This document shows, piece by piece, positions 15,397-24,648 of a stretch of 64,000 nt of DNA. This stretch comes from Litorimonas sp046250185 (GTDB lineage Bacteria; Pseudomonadota; Alphaproteobacteria; Caulobacterales; Maricaulaceae), in the NCBI RefSeq assembly GCF_046250185.1, contig NZ_CP176469.1, one strand, 5' to 3'. A program made the position numbers and the translations under genes. Positions within the stretch are counted from its first letter, which is position 1, and each line of letters opens with the position of its first letter. Under the pieces are notes generated by a model, which saw only the letters and a program-made list of their open reading frames with translations, was not told the DNA's origin and did not search any database.

Positions 15397-16182
15397 TTAC
15401 TTTCTGCCAGCGCTTTGTGCCGCGCGTGATCGTGCGCCGCCAAAATATTCTTGCACCCATGGATGATCATAGGCCAACACAGCGTCGAGCTTATCATTGA
15501 TTGGAATACATTTATCAACCAAAACAGCAATGCGGTCACAAATTGCATAGAGCGAGTCCAAATCATGTGTAATCATCAAAACTGTCAAATCTAGCGCATC
15601 ACGCAGTCCCAAAATCAAATTATCAAAGGCTGTCGCACCAATCGGGTCTAGCCCCGCTGTCGGTTCATCCAGAAATAATAGCTTCGGATCTAGCGCCAGT
15701 GCCCGCGCGAGGCCCGCCCGCTTTTTCATGCCGCCCGACAAGTCACTTGGATAGAGTGTCGCCGCATTGGGCGGCAGACCGACCATGTGCACTTTCATAT
15801 CTGCGAGTTCCCGCATTAACGGCACAGATAAATCCGTATGCTCTCGCAGAGGGATCATAATATTCTCGCGCACTGTAAGGGAGGAAAACAGAGCCCCGCC
15901 CTGGAACAGCACGCCCATTTCATTATCGATCTGCGCCCGCTCTTTCGGATCTAACTGTCGTCGATCTTGGCCGAAGAACCGAACAACCCCGCCATCAGGT
16001 TCTTTAAGACCCAAAAGTGTGTTCATCAGCACGGATTTCCCACTCCCTGACCCGCCTACAAGGCCGACAATCTCGCCTTGGTTGAGGCGAAAGTCCAAAT
16101 TCTCATGCACCACATTTGTGCCGAATTGCGAGACGATGCCGCGGGCTTCCACGGGAGGGGCTGTATTATCAAATTCCGTCAT
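15397..16182 (-). CDS. MlaF-like ATP-binding protein of the lipid transporter
   Basis: Cytoplasmic ATPase that powers the MCE-type transporter. In 261 residues: Walker A GGSGSGKS near 39-46, Q-loop near 93, signature LSGGMKKRAGLARAL near 150, Walker B LLFLDEPTAGLD near 173 and the switch His in ITHDLDS near 206. The signature LSGGMKKR is typical of MlaF/Ttg2A/MKL proteins. Its ATG overlaps the permease stop (TAATG), so the two are translationally coupled. Confidence 0.9.
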   Translation of the reverse strand: MTEFDNTAPPVEARGIVSQFGTNVVHENLDFRLNQGEIVGLVGGSGSGKSVLMNTLLGLKEPDGGVVRFFGQDRRQLDPKERAQIDNEMGVLFQGGALFSSLTVRENIMIPLREHTDLSVPLMRELADMKVHMVGLPPNAATLYPSDLSGGMKKRAGLARALALDPKLLFLDEPTAGLDPIGATAFDNLILGLRDALDLTVLMITHDLDSLYAICDRIAVLVDKCIPINDKLDAVLAYDHPWVQEYFGGARSRAAQSAGRK

Positions 16183-17330
16183 TACACGCCTAACTGATAG
16201 AAAATGATCGCAAATATCGCGTCGACCATGATGACCGCGAAGATCGCCTGCACCACGCTTGTCGTCGTGCGCGACCCGAGGCTTTCTACACTGCCCGTGA
16301 CAGCAAGCCCTTGGCGGCAGCCGATGATTGCGATGATTAGACCAAAGAACGGTGTCTTGATCATGCCGACCCAGAAATGCTGAATATCAACGACATCAGC
16401 CAGACGCGCGACAAATAGCACAGGCGAAACGTCCGACGCGCCCAGCCACGCCACCAACATCCCGCCAAATAATCCACTCATCATGGCCAAGAATGTCAAA
16501 ATCGGTGTCGCGATCAGACAGGCAAGCGCGCGCGGGACAACTAGCACTTCAAATGTGTCCAGCCCCATCACGGTCATAGCGTCGATTTCTTGGCGCATCT
16601 TCATCGCGCCGATCTGAGCCGTAAACGCCGAATCAGACCGACCCGCCAGCAAGATTGCCGTGATGATCACAGCGAGTTCGCGCAGAACAGACAAGCCGAC
16701 CAAATCAACCATGAATACACTCGCGCCAAATGTCGCCAGCAGATTGGCCCCCATGTAAGCGATAACGGCGCCAATAAAAAAGCTCAGCACCATGACGATA
16801 GGCGCGGCATCTAGCCCAACCTTCTCGACCAATGACACAATAGACTTAATCCGTAATTTGCGAGGGTTGAGTAAGCAGCGGAACAGAACGACGAAAAACT
16901 TGCCCAAGAAAGCCAATGTTTCAACGACTTCGACCCAGAAGCGCTCGACCGCAAAACCAACGCGGGCGAGTGTATCAAACCATTGTCGTGTGGTCGCTGC
17001 GGGTCGCCCTAATGTTGCATCCGCCGCCATTGCCATAAGTGTCTTTTGTCCGTCACTCCCAACGGCAACAGCCCAGCTATGCGCTGGCTCCCGACCTTGT
17101 CGGATAGCGCGCGCCAAGAGGTACGCGCCCGCCGTGTCCAGATCGTCTATGGCACCCAAATCATAATCCACATGACGGAAATCGAGATTGGCAATATCGT
17201 CTGACAATGTCTCGTCTAGACCTGCCGCAGTTTCGCGAGTCCAATGGCCTTTCGCGTGGATCGTTAAACGATCCGCGTTTTGAGACAATTCATATTGTGC
17301 GAGCTTTGCCAACATGGCAGCAAGGTGCAA
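16182..17330 (-). CDS. MlaE-like permease with N-terminal STAS domain
   Basis: Inner-membrane permease of the MCE transporter, 382 residues. The first ~110 residues form a STAS-like domain (LTIHAKGHWTRET, HVDYDLGAIDDLDTAGAYLL), a role filled in E. coli by the separate protein MlaB. The rest is the MlaE domain with five or so membrane segments and the family blocks VLRELAVIITAILLAGRSDSAF and MRQEIDAMTVMGLD. Starts at 17330 or 17315 are both possible. It heads the four-gene operon and diverges from the racemase gene. Confidence 0.88.
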   Translation of the reverse strand: MHLAAMLAKLAQYELSQNADRLTIHAKGHWTRETAAGLDETLSDDIANLDFRHVDYDLGAIDDLDTAGAYLLARAIRQGREPAHSWAVAVGSDGQKTLMAMAADATLGRPAATTRQWFDTLARVGFAVERFWVEVVETLAFLGKFFVVLFRCLLNPRKLRIKSIVSLVEKVGLDAAPIVMVLSFFIGAVIAYMGANLLATFGASVFMVDLVGLSVLRELAVIITAILLAGRSDSAFTAQIGAMKMRQEIDAMTVMGLDTFEVLVVPRALACLIATPILTFLAMMSGLFGGMLVAWLGASDVSPVLFVARLADVVDIQHFWVGMIKTPFFGLIIAIIGCRQGLAVTGSVESLGSRTTTSVVQAIFAVIMVDAIFAIIFYQLGV

Positions 17331-17363
17331 AGCGTTGCCTCAAACGTCAAGCAGGGATTACCT

Positions 17364-18347
17364 TTGGTTCATCTTTTAATCACACAAAAAGTTTGGCCCG
17401 TTGCAGGAACATTTCGGATTGCGCGGAGCGCTTTGACGGAAATTCATACGGTCTGGGTCACATTGACGGACGGACATTACCAAGGCCGCGGCGAGTGTCG
17501 ACCCTATGCGAGATACGGCGATAACGTGGAGAGCGTAACGGCAGAGATTGAAGCGCTTCGCCCCCGCATTGAGGGCGGCATGCGCCTGAGAGAATTGCAA
17601 TTTGCCCTGCCCCCCGGCCCAGCGCGGAATGCCCTGGACTGCGCGATGTGGGATTTGGAGGCCAAGCGCCAAGGCACATCCGTGACTGCGCTTTTACCCG
17701 CACCGCCGCCACAATCACGGCAGACAGCCTTCACGCTCTCCCTCGACACGCCAGAGGGAATGGCCGATGCAGCCATAGCGGCCAAGCAATACCCGCTGCT
17801 AAAGATCAAAATTGGCCATGAACACGGGTTGGAATGTGTGAGAGCTGTATACGCCGCGCGACCTGACGCTGACTTAATCGTCGATGCGAATGAAGCAATA
17901 GCTCCAGATGAATTACATAATTTCTACGATCAAGTCGCGCACCTCCGAATCGCGCTCATAGAGCAACCGATCACAGCGGGCACAGAGCGCGTTGGACAAC
18001 TCCCCCAAGGCCCGATCCCGTTTTGCGCGGATGAAAGCCTACACACTGTGGATGACTTGGCGGCCCTCTCGTCATTTGGCTATCGTGCAGTCAATGTGAA
18101 GTTGGACAAATGCGGCGGGCTGAGCGCGGCTCATGCTTTGATGCAGCGCGCAAAGGCGGACGGATTTAGTGTGATGGCAGGCTGCATGGTGGCCAGTTCT
18201 TTAGCCATGGCGCCGATGATGATCTTGGAAAGCTATGCCGATTATATCGACCTAGACGGCCCGCTATTGCTGGCAAAGGATTGTGAGGACGGGTTGGTCT
18301 ATGACAAAGGCATTATCAGGCCACCCAGCGCAGCGCTTTGGGGGTGA
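17364..18347 (+). CDS. dgcA: Enolase-superfamily L-Ala-D/L-Glu epimerase or N-acetyl-Glu racemase
   Basis: Mandelate-racemase-like member of the enolase superfamily that epimerises Ala-Glu dipeptides from murein, or racemises N-acetylglutamate (DgcA type). It shows the substrate-lid entry VWPVAGTFRIARSALTE, the KIKIG lysine motif, metal ligands in LIVDANEA, LIEQP and CADES, and the second catalytic lysine in VKLDKCGG. The frame opens at 17280, but TTG at 17364 has an AGGGA site at six bases and starts where the family starts (328 residues). The expected partner dgcN is not next to it, so the precise substrate is open. Confidence 0.75.
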   Translation: MVHLLITQKVWPVAGTFRIARSALTEIHTVWVTLTDGHYQGRGECRPYARYGDNVESVTAEIEALRPRIEGGMRLRELQFALPPGPARNALDCAMWDLEAKRQGTSVTALLPAPPPQSRQTAFTLSLDTPEGMADAAIAAKQYPLLKIKIGHEHGLECVRAVYAARPDADLIVDANEAIAPDELHNFYDQVAHLRIALIEQPITAGTERVGQLPQGPIPFCADESLHTVDDLAALSSFGYRAVNVKLDKCGGLSAAHALMQRAKADGFSVMAGCMVASSLAMAPMMILESYADYIDLDGPLLLAKDCEDGLVYDKGIIRPPSAALWG

Positions 18348-18389
18348 TTGAAGGTTGCGGGGCAAGCAAGGCAGCGGATTGATTGTCTA

Positions 18390-19007
18390 CTAGATAGACG
18401 ACGTCCGTTTGGCATGTTTCTCGGATTGCTGCACCCGCACACGGGCTCCAAATTCATTCGTGATGTCACGTAAATCATCTACGGCCTTATTATACACCAC
18501 CAATTCAGTCGTGTTCGCACCATTCAAAGACGCCTCAAACACACGGCCCGCTTCTTTGGCAGCCATCAAAGCAGCTTCAAGGTCTTTGAGTTCCTTGCGC
18601 AGAGAACGCTCCGCAGGTGCCATCTCTAAGTAAATTTCAGCGGCACGAGTCGTTTGGATGACATGCTGCTTGGCAAAGCTCATGTCAGCAGAAACAACGG
18701 AAATGGGCTTAGGCGTTGCCAGGTAGCCATCATCCGCAGACGCTGTCACATTCTTATTTTCCAGGCCGTTTAATAGCACTTTCGCTGCAGACCGCATACG
18801 CTTGCGGGACGTCTTGGCGACGAAACCCTTATTTGTGAAAGCTGCCTTGAGTTTTGCGGCGGCGCGTTCAACCACATTAACATCCGCTTGCGCCGTATTC
18901 GTCGCGGCAGGTGCCGTCATTTCATTCAAATCAACCGTCGCACATCCCGTTGCCAGCAAGCTAGCCGCGCAAAGAGTGACGATATGTTGTGTCCAATGAA
19001 GGCGCAT
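18390..19007 (-). CDS. Lipoprotein of unknown function
   Basis: A 205-residue protein with signal peptide and lipobox LATGC (C22), so probably lipidated and anchored in the envelope. The remainder is Ala/Lys-rich and helical, with a likely coiled coil in the last 90 residues (LRKELKDLEAALMAAKEAGRVFE). I do not recognise the family. The frame opens at 19079, but the ATG at 19007 starts exactly at the signal peptide behind GGGAC. It stands alone, convergent with the racemase gene. Confidence 0.65.
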   Translation of the reverse strand: MRLHWTQHIVTLCAASLLATGCATVDLNEMTAPAATNTAQADVNVVERAAAKLKAAFTNKGFVAKTSRKRMRSAAKVLLNGLENKNVTASADDGYLATPKPISVVSADMSFAKQHVIQTTRAAEIYLEMAPAERSLRKELKDLEAALMAAKEAGRVFEASLNGANTTELVVYNKAVDDLRDITNEFGARVRVQQSEKHAKRTSSI

Positions 19008-19228
19008 ATGTAGGTCCCGAATTAGAACCCCCCAGCACGTACTACACGACTGGAAGATCTGCTTACCCCACATAAACATAATATGTTGAACATTAGCTGA
19101 ATAGCTAAGGTTAGCACTATCTTAATTGTGCGATTTCAGCACGACAAGAGGTTAATCACAGTTAAATAATTTGTAATGTGACTACCCCGCGAATAGCGGC
19201 GCAATCCAATAAAGCCAAGTTCAATGAC

Positions 19229-20665
19229 CTATTTCGTTTCTAAGACCTTTAAAATCTTCGTTAGTAATAAAATGACGATTCCGAGCAGAATAAATATAAC
19301 CAAGTTTTGGTTTACTTGCGCTTTGATCCAGACATCATATTCTTTCCATGTGCCTAAAATAAGTACCACACCCATGAACAGCGGCGCGACCCATTTGACG
19401 AAGAACATCACGAAACGCCCGAGCGATTCGCCCTCTCCCGCCAGTTCTTCTGACAGGATGACCTTGCTCAAACGCCAGCCTGTAAACAGCACGATCAGGA
19501 GCGCAGATAACGGTGCCAAGATTGGGCCCGCGAGACCTGTGTCGATAAACTCAAAGAAATCTGACGAAAATAGCGACCCAAGGCCCACGACCGTGATAGC
19601 TGCACCCGTGATCCAAGCCGCTTTCGCTTTGGTCATGCTGAACTTCTCTGCCACATAAGCGACCGATGGCTCTAGGAGCGACACAGATGATGTGATCGCC
19701 GCGAAGAACGCCAAGAAGAAGAAGGCTGCGCCGATATACCAATATTCAGACAAAGCCGTGGGCAATGTCTGGAAGAAGAGGCCCGCGCCGCCCGCGCTGT
19801 CCAAACCATGCGTGAAAACGATCGGGAAGATTGCGAGGCCCGCCGTAATCGCAACCAGCGTATCGACAAGCGAAATCGTAACCGCGGCCTTTGGAATACT
19901 AACATTACGCGGCAAATATGAGCCGTAAGTGATCATAATCGCATTACCAATCCCGATAGAGAAACACGCTTGGCCGAGAGCTGACGTTGCGACTGCGGGT
20001 GTAATCTTGGAAAAATCAGGCGTAAACATAAAGGACACGGCTTTCGCTGTGCCGCCCGTGGCCATGCCTGTAATCACAGAATATGCCGCAAGACCTATTA
20101 GTAGAACAAAGAATAACGGCATGAGATATTTCGCCGCCAACTCGATGCCTTTATTCACGCCGCGCGAGACTAACCAAATCGTGATCCCTGCGAAAATAAA
20201 GAAATAAGGCAAGACCTGTGTAGGATCTCCGAGCATTGTCTCGAATTTCCCAGAAATGACCTCTGGTGATTGCCCTGCAAATGAATTGCCGAGGAAACGA
20301 ACTAAGTAATTTAAAACCCAAGCAGCGACGACGCAGTAAAAACTAACAATCAAGAATGACGCCGTCATCCCTAACCATGCGCCCGCAGCCCAAGTTTTCG
20401 TCACGCCGCTTCGGACTGCCAAATCATTTTGTGATCCCACCGCACTGGAAGACTGCCCCGCCCGACCGATTATGAATTCGCTCATCAAGACTGGGATGCC
20501 AATGAAAAAGATACAGGCGACATAGACAACCAAAAAAGCTGCGCCGCCATTCGTCCCGAGTTCAGATGAAAATCGCCAGAGATTTCCGAGCCCTACCGAG
20601 GAGCCGACTGCGGCCATTGTAAATGCAAAACGTGATGACCACTGAGCCGTGCCTGGAGCTGCCAT
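19229..20665 (-). CDS. Sodium-dependent transporter of the SNF/NSS family
   Basis: Na+-coupled amino-acid-type symporter of the LeuT fold. About 11-12 membrane segments in 478 residues, with the family opening WSSRFAFTMAAVGSSVGLGNLWRFSSELGTNGGAAFL (helix 1, with the unwound Na+/substrate region) and FFLAFFAAITSSVSLLEP (helix 8). The usual WRFPY reads WRFSS here, so substrate preference may differ. The ATG at 20665 is chosen over 20692 because it has AGGGAT at the right spacing and begins at the family N-terminus. It diverges from the receiver-Hpt gene. Confidence 0.9.
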   Translation of the reverse strand: MAAPGTAQWSSRFAFTMAAVGSSVGLGNLWRFSSELGTNGGAAFLVVYVACIFFIGIPVLMSEFIIGRAGQSSSAVGSQNDLAVRSGVTKTWAAGAWLGMTASFLIVSFYCVVAAWVLNYLVRFLGNSFAGQSPEVISGKFETMLGDPTQVLPYFFIFAGITIWLVSRGVNKGIELAAKYLMPLFFVLLIGLAAYSVITGMATGGTAKAVSFMFTPDFSKITPAVATSALGQACFSIGIGNAIMITYGSYLPRNVSIPKAAVTISLVDTLVAITAGLAIFPIVFTHGLDSAGGAGLFFQTLPTALSEYWYIGAAFFFLAFFAAITSSVSLLEPSVAYVAEKFSMTKAKAAWITGAAITVVGLGSLFSSDFFEFIDTGLAGPILAPLSALLIVLFTGWRLSKVILSEELAGEGESLGRFVMFFVKWVAPLFMGVVLILGTWKEYDVWIKAQVNQNLVIFILLGIVILLLTKILKVLETK

Positions 20666-20717
20666 AAGATTGATCCCTAAATATTTTTTCATTTTGATTA
20701 AGGGAAATAACCCTCAC

Positions 20718-20770
20718 GTCAAGCGCCTTGACCTGTCGGGCAAAATCTTAGTAACACACTTTTAAAGTGT
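20718..20770. promoter_or_regulatory. Inverted repeats between the divergent symporter and REC-Hpt genes
   Basis: Two perfect inverted repeats lie here: GTCAAG-CGC-CTTGAC (20718-20732) and ACACTTT-T-AAAGTGT (20756-20770). A third, weaker one (AGGG/CCCT) starts at 20701. Together they fill most of the 123-base divergent gap and could be operators. None has a T-run that would make it a terminator. Confidence 0.45.
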
Positions 20771-20788
20771 ATTACTTACAGTTGCGTT

Positions 20789-21649
20789 ATGATAAACCAT
20801 CAAGCCAAGCCTCAGAGCATGAATAGTGAGCCCAGCTCAAACAAGAGAGTCCGACCCATGCGTATTTTGCTGGCAGAGGATAATGACGCCAATCGACTGA
20901 TCGCACGCTCTATTTTGGAACGTGACGGACATAGTGTGGTGTCAACGGTTGACGGAAAATCAGCACTCAAAGCCTGCACCACGGCCCATTATGACGCCGT
21001 TCTATTGGATATTATGATGCCAGGCATGGACGGGTTAAAAACACTACGCCGCATTAAGGCCCTCAAAAATGCCAACTCGAAAGTCCCCATTTTCGCCCTC
21101 ACCGCATTCTGTAGCCCTGCCGATCAAACGCGCTACCGTATGGCGGGCTTTAACGGAATCCTTCCAAAGCCGCTGCGAAGCGGACAATTTGATCGGTTAG
21201 TTCTACTCTACAGTGCAGGCGATGTGCCGCCTCCCGCAATCCTTCCTGCAAAGCTGGTTACGGCCTTTGACGAGAGCCCATTGCTAGATGACCGCGTAAT
21301 AGCACAGCTCAATAGCATTGAAGACAAGGTCGCCCTTAAGACGGTTGAACAGCGGTTTTGGGACGGTGTGAAAGCTAGTCTTGAGACGATAGAACAGGAC
21401 CGTCATCTTGTCTTGCAAGGCGACATATCCGCCATCACCCGCTTTCGCGGCGCTGTGCATGCTATCAAAGGCTCTACCGCGACTATCGGCTTAGCGCGGG
21501 CTAGTCATATCGCAAAGTCACTCCAAAATGCGCCGCCCGGGGATACGCCAAAATTGTTGCAGCTCTTATGCGCCTGCCTCGCAGGGTCGCGCACACCGCT
21601 GCAAGACGCCCTCCATGCCCCGCCTGAGCTATTGATAGGTTCGCGGTAG
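20789..21649 (+). CDS. Response-regulator receiver protein with C-terminal Hpt domain
   Basis: A 286-residue phosphorelay protein. The receiver domain (about residues 24-145) has the acidic pocket LLAEDND, phospho-acceptor D74 in VLLDIMMPGMDG, T105 in ALTA and K127 in LPKPL. The C-terminal part (about 165-270) is a histidine phosphotransfer domain with H224 in VHAIKGSTATIGLA. There is no kinase or output domain, so it should act as a phosphate shuttle for a histidine kinase elsewhere. Starts at 20789, 20819 or 20858 are possible; 20858 begins exactly at the receiver fold. Its last 21 bases overlap the end of rodA on the other strand. Confidence 0.85.
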   Translation: MINHQAKPQSMNSEPSSNKRVRPMRILLAEDNDANRLIARSILERDGHSVVSTVDGKSALKACTTAHYDAVLLDIMMPGMDGLKTLRRIKALKNANSKVPIFALTAFCSPADQTRYRMAGFNGILPKPLRSGQFDRLVLLYSAGDVPPPAILPAKLVTAFDESPLLDDRVIAQLNSIEDKVALKTVEQRFWDGVKASLETIEQDRHLVLQGDISAITRFRGAVHAIKGSTATIGLARASHIAKSLQNAPPGDTPKLLQLLCACLAGSRTPLQDALHAPPELLIGSR

Positions 21650-22777
21650 CTCTACATTGCGGTGTAGATGCGCCGATAGGATCAAGCCAAATCCGCCCAT
21701 AACGGCAAGGATAACAGTCCCGCCATAAGAGATCAGGGGCAAAGGCACCCCAACGACGGGGGCGAGGCCCATCACCATGCCAAGATTGATAAAAATATAG
21801 AGTGTAAATGTCGTCGTCAGTCCTAAAATCAGCAATTTAGAAAACGCATTTTTGCACTGCCAGGCCAGCCAAATACACAGTGCGATCACGGCCATATATA
21901 TCCCAATCGTCAGCAAACTCCCGATCAAGCCGAACTCCTCCCCAATCACAGTGAAGATAAAATCTGTGCGGTTTTCAGGCACATAATCGCCCTGCCTCTG
22001 CGTGCCGTTCATAAAGCCTTTGCCGTTCACGCCCCCACTGCCCAGCGCAATTTTAGACTGAGTGATATGGTAGCTGGCCCCTGTTGGGTCACGGGACGGA
22101 TCGAGAAACGTCCAAATCCGCGCGCGCTGATATTCCTTTAGCCCAAAGCGAAAAAAGAGCGGAATAGCGATCACAGCGCCCAAAGCCGCCCCGCCAATCA
22201 CACGCCAATTCACACCTGATAAAAATACAATCGCAATTCCCGTTGCTGCCAGCAGAAGCGATGTGCCCAAATCAGGCTGTCGTAAAATCAGCGCCATAGG
22301 CAGAACAATCAGCAGAGCGCCCCCCGCCAGACCCGATATTCGCGAGACCCGCCAATCTGGTAAATCATGGTAATATCGCGCAATCGCCATAACGATAGCG
22401 GGCTTCATAATCTCTGACGGTTGTAAGCGCATAAAGCCTAAATCGACCCAACGCTGAGAGCCATTTACGCTGATCCCAAAAAACTCAACTGCAATCAAAA
22501 GCAAAAGCGCCCCAGCGTAAGCGGGGTATGCGAGGTTATACCAGACACGAATATCAATCAGCGCGACAATCAGCATAATGAGTGCGCAAACGCCTATCCG
22601 CACCATGTGCTGCATTGCGCCTTGCGTCCAAATTCCGTCTGTTGCGGAATAAATCATAACAACACCGACCATGCCGATTAGCATAATCAGCGCGATCAGA
22701 AGCCAGTTTAATTCATAGAGTTTCGTCTGCAGACTACGGCTGCTCTCAAAGCTTCCACTCGCGCCTAGCCCTCTCAT
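21629..22777 (-). CDS. rodA: Rod shape-determining SEDS glycosyltransferase RodA
   Basis: SEDS-family peptidoglycan polymerase that works with PBP2 during elongation. About ten membrane segments in 382 residues; conserved blocks include LQPSEIMKPAIVMAIARYY near residue 120, RQPDLGTSLLL near 165 and the long loop with GSGGVNGKGFMNGTQRQGDYVPENRTDFIFTVIGEE near 250. It overlaps mrdA by an ATGA, so the pair is coupled. Last gene of the mre operon. Confidence 0.96.
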   Translation of the reverse strand: MRGLGASGSFESSRSLQTKLYELNWLLIALIMLIGMVGVVMIYSATDGIWTQGAMQHMVRIGVCALIMLIVALIDIRVWYNLAYPAYAGALLLLIAVEFFGISVNGSQRWVDLGFMRLQPSEIMKPAIVMAIARYYHDLPDWRVSRISGLAGGALLIVLPMALILRQPDLGTSLLLAATGIAIVFLSGVNWRVIGGAALGAVIAIPLFFRFGLKEYQRARIWTFLDPSRDPTGASYHITQSKIALGSGGVNGKGFMNGTQRQGDYVPENRTDFIFTVIGEEFGLIGSLLTIGIYMAVIALCIWLAWQCKNAFSKLLILGLTTTFTLYIFINLGMVMGLAPVVGVPLPLISYGGTVILAVMGGFGLILSAHLHRNVELPRTYQ

Positions 22778-24648
22778 AGTCGCACCGGTTTATTCTTGGA
22801 GGGTTCGCTATTTTCCGTGCGAGGGCCAAGTCCGTCGCGTTTAAGCGCTTCCGCCAAGACAGTCCGCGCCAGTTGCGCCGCGCGACGTGACCCTGACCCG
22901 CCATGTTCCACGACACATCCCACCGCAAAGCGCGGCTGAGCATAGGGGCCATAAGCGACGAAAATTGAATGATCGCGTAGCTTCCAAGGGAGGGCTTCAT
23001 TCTTGCGGACACCCGATGCCCGCTCGCTCGCCGAGATACCGCGTACTTGCGCTGTGCCTGTCTTAGCAGCAATTTCGATGTCTGGCAGACCGATATTACG
23101 GCTCGCCACACCTGTGCCGCCTTCCTCATTGACAACGGCCCACATAGATCTTTGCACATAGGCCAAATGCCGCGGGTTGATGTTGAGTTCCAACGGCTCA
23201 CGCAAATCCTGACCAACGATCAAGGTCGGTGACACAGCATATTTCGCATTGGCAATCCGCGCTGTCATCACCGCCAGTTGCAGCGGCGTCGCCAGCACAA
23301 AGCCCTGCCCGATCGACGCGTTCAGTGTATCGCCCATGCGCCAAGCTGATCCTAGCTTATCCTGCTTCCAAGTCGGGTCGGGGACAATTCCAGACTTTTC
23401 GCCCGCAATGCCAACATCATGCCGCTGCCCTAACCCCAGACGCCGCGCCATGTCAGCAATACGCTCGATCCCAATCACTTGAGCGATCTCGTAAAAATAG
23501 GCGTCGCAACTATGCTTTAACGCGTCATGCATATCCATGCGGCCATGGCCTTGCCGCTTCCAGCAATGAAACGTCCGATTGCCAAGGCGTAACCGACCCA
23601 CGCAGAAAACATCGCGCGACGGATCAATCATCTTACTCTCAAGCGCGGCGAGCATTACGACCATTTTGAACGTCGACGCAGGCGCATAACCGCCGCTGAT
23701 CACTTTGTTATATTGCGGGCGCCGCTCGTCATTGTTCAGCGCGTCCATGTCCGCCTGTGTCAGGCCCGACACAAACAAATTCGCGTCATAGCTCGGCATA
23801 GAGAGCAAGGTGCGCAGCTCCCCTGTCATAACGTCCATCACCGCCAGGCCGCCACTGTCTTCACCGAATTGTTCAGCGGCAAAGCGTTGTAAAGGCGCGT
23901 CGAGCGTTAGCCAGACATCTTTGCCTGGCGTGGCCCTGTCTTTGGGGTCGGGCCATTCCCGCACGATGCGACCCATAGCGTTGACTTCGACTTTCAGCCG
24001 GCCTGCGGAGCCGCGCAATGTGCTTTCGGCCGCCGCTTCGACGCCTGTCTTCCCAATGCGGAAAGTAGGCTGCCGCAAGAGCGGGTCACGATCGACTTCC
24101 ATATCTTTATCATTAGCCCGGCCGACATATCCCAAAGTGTGCGCAAAAACCCCGCCATTCGGATAGGATCGCCCCTCACCCGCTTCGGGAATAATTCCAG
24201 GCAGATTGTGCATTTTCATATTGAGCGTCGAAAACGTCTTCCAGTCCAAATGATCTTTGATCATGATTGGGATAAACTTTGCGTTTTCGCGAATATCTTT
24301 CTTGATGCGCTTAATCGCGGCCTCATCAAGCCCCACTATATCGCTTACTCGCGCAAGGGTTTGGTCAATATCTTTTGTTCGTTCCGGAATGAGGACAGCC
24401 CGAAAATCTTGACGATTTTCCGCAAGCTTTTCGCCGTAGCGATCCAAGATTTTACCCCGGACAGGGAGGATCACGTTGAAGTTGAAACGGTTGTTCTCGG
24501 ACAGCGTCAGGTAATCCTCGGCCTTTTCGACTTGCAGATAAAACAAGCGACTGGCCAGCACACCGAAAATGCCAACGCCGCCAAGCCCCATCATCGCAGC
24601 GCGACGATTAATGATAGTGCCGTCTGATTTTCCGCTCTCAGCGTTCAC
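22774..24648 (-). CDS. mrdA: Penicillin-binding protein 2 (MrdA), elongation transpeptidase
   Basis: Monofunctional class B PBP that crosslinks peptidoglycan in the rod complex. A transmembrane helix near residues 17-37 is followed by the pedestal/dimerisation domain (VRGKILDRYGEKLA) and the transpeptidase domain with S325-T-F-K328, the SCD triad in KHSCDAYF near 395 and KTGT near 545. Length 624 is typical. The start is GTG directly after the mreD stop (TAA GTG), behind AGGGA. Confidence 0.96.
   Translation of the reverse strand: MNAESGKSDGTIINRRAAMMGLGGVGIFGVLASRLFYLQVEKAEDYLTLSENNRFNFNVILPVRGKILDRYGEKLAENRQDFRAVLIPERTKDIDQTLARVSDIVGLDEAAIKRIKKDIRENAKFIPIMIKDHLDWKTFSTLNMKMHNLPGIIPEAGEGRSYPNGGVFAHTLGYVGRANDKDMEVDRDPLLRQPTFRIGKTGVEAAAESTLRGSAGRLKVEVNAMGRIVREWPDPKDRATPGKDVWLTLDAPLQRFAAEQFGEDSGGLAVMDVMTGELRTLLSMPSYDANLFVSGLTQADMDALNNDERRPQYNKVISGGYAPASTFKMVVMLAALESKMIDPSRDVFCVGRLRLGNRTFHCWKRQGHGRMDMHDALKHSCDAYFYEIAQVIGIERIADMARRLGLGQRHDVGIAGEKSGIVPDPTWKQDKLGSAWRMGDTLNASIGQGFVLATPLQLAVMTARIANAKYAVSPTLIVGQDLREPLELNINPRHLAYVQRSMWAVVNEEGGTGVASRNIGLPDIEIAAKTGTAQVRGISASERASGVRKNEALPWKLRDHSIFVAYGPYAQPRFAVGCVVEHGGSGSRRAAQLARTVLAEALKRDGLGPRTENSEPSKNKPVRL

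Noticed and set aside
18385..18399. GTCTA/TAGAC inverted repeat at the end of the lipoprotein gene as a terminator
   Set aside because: Five-base arms, no T-run, and it covers the stop codon.
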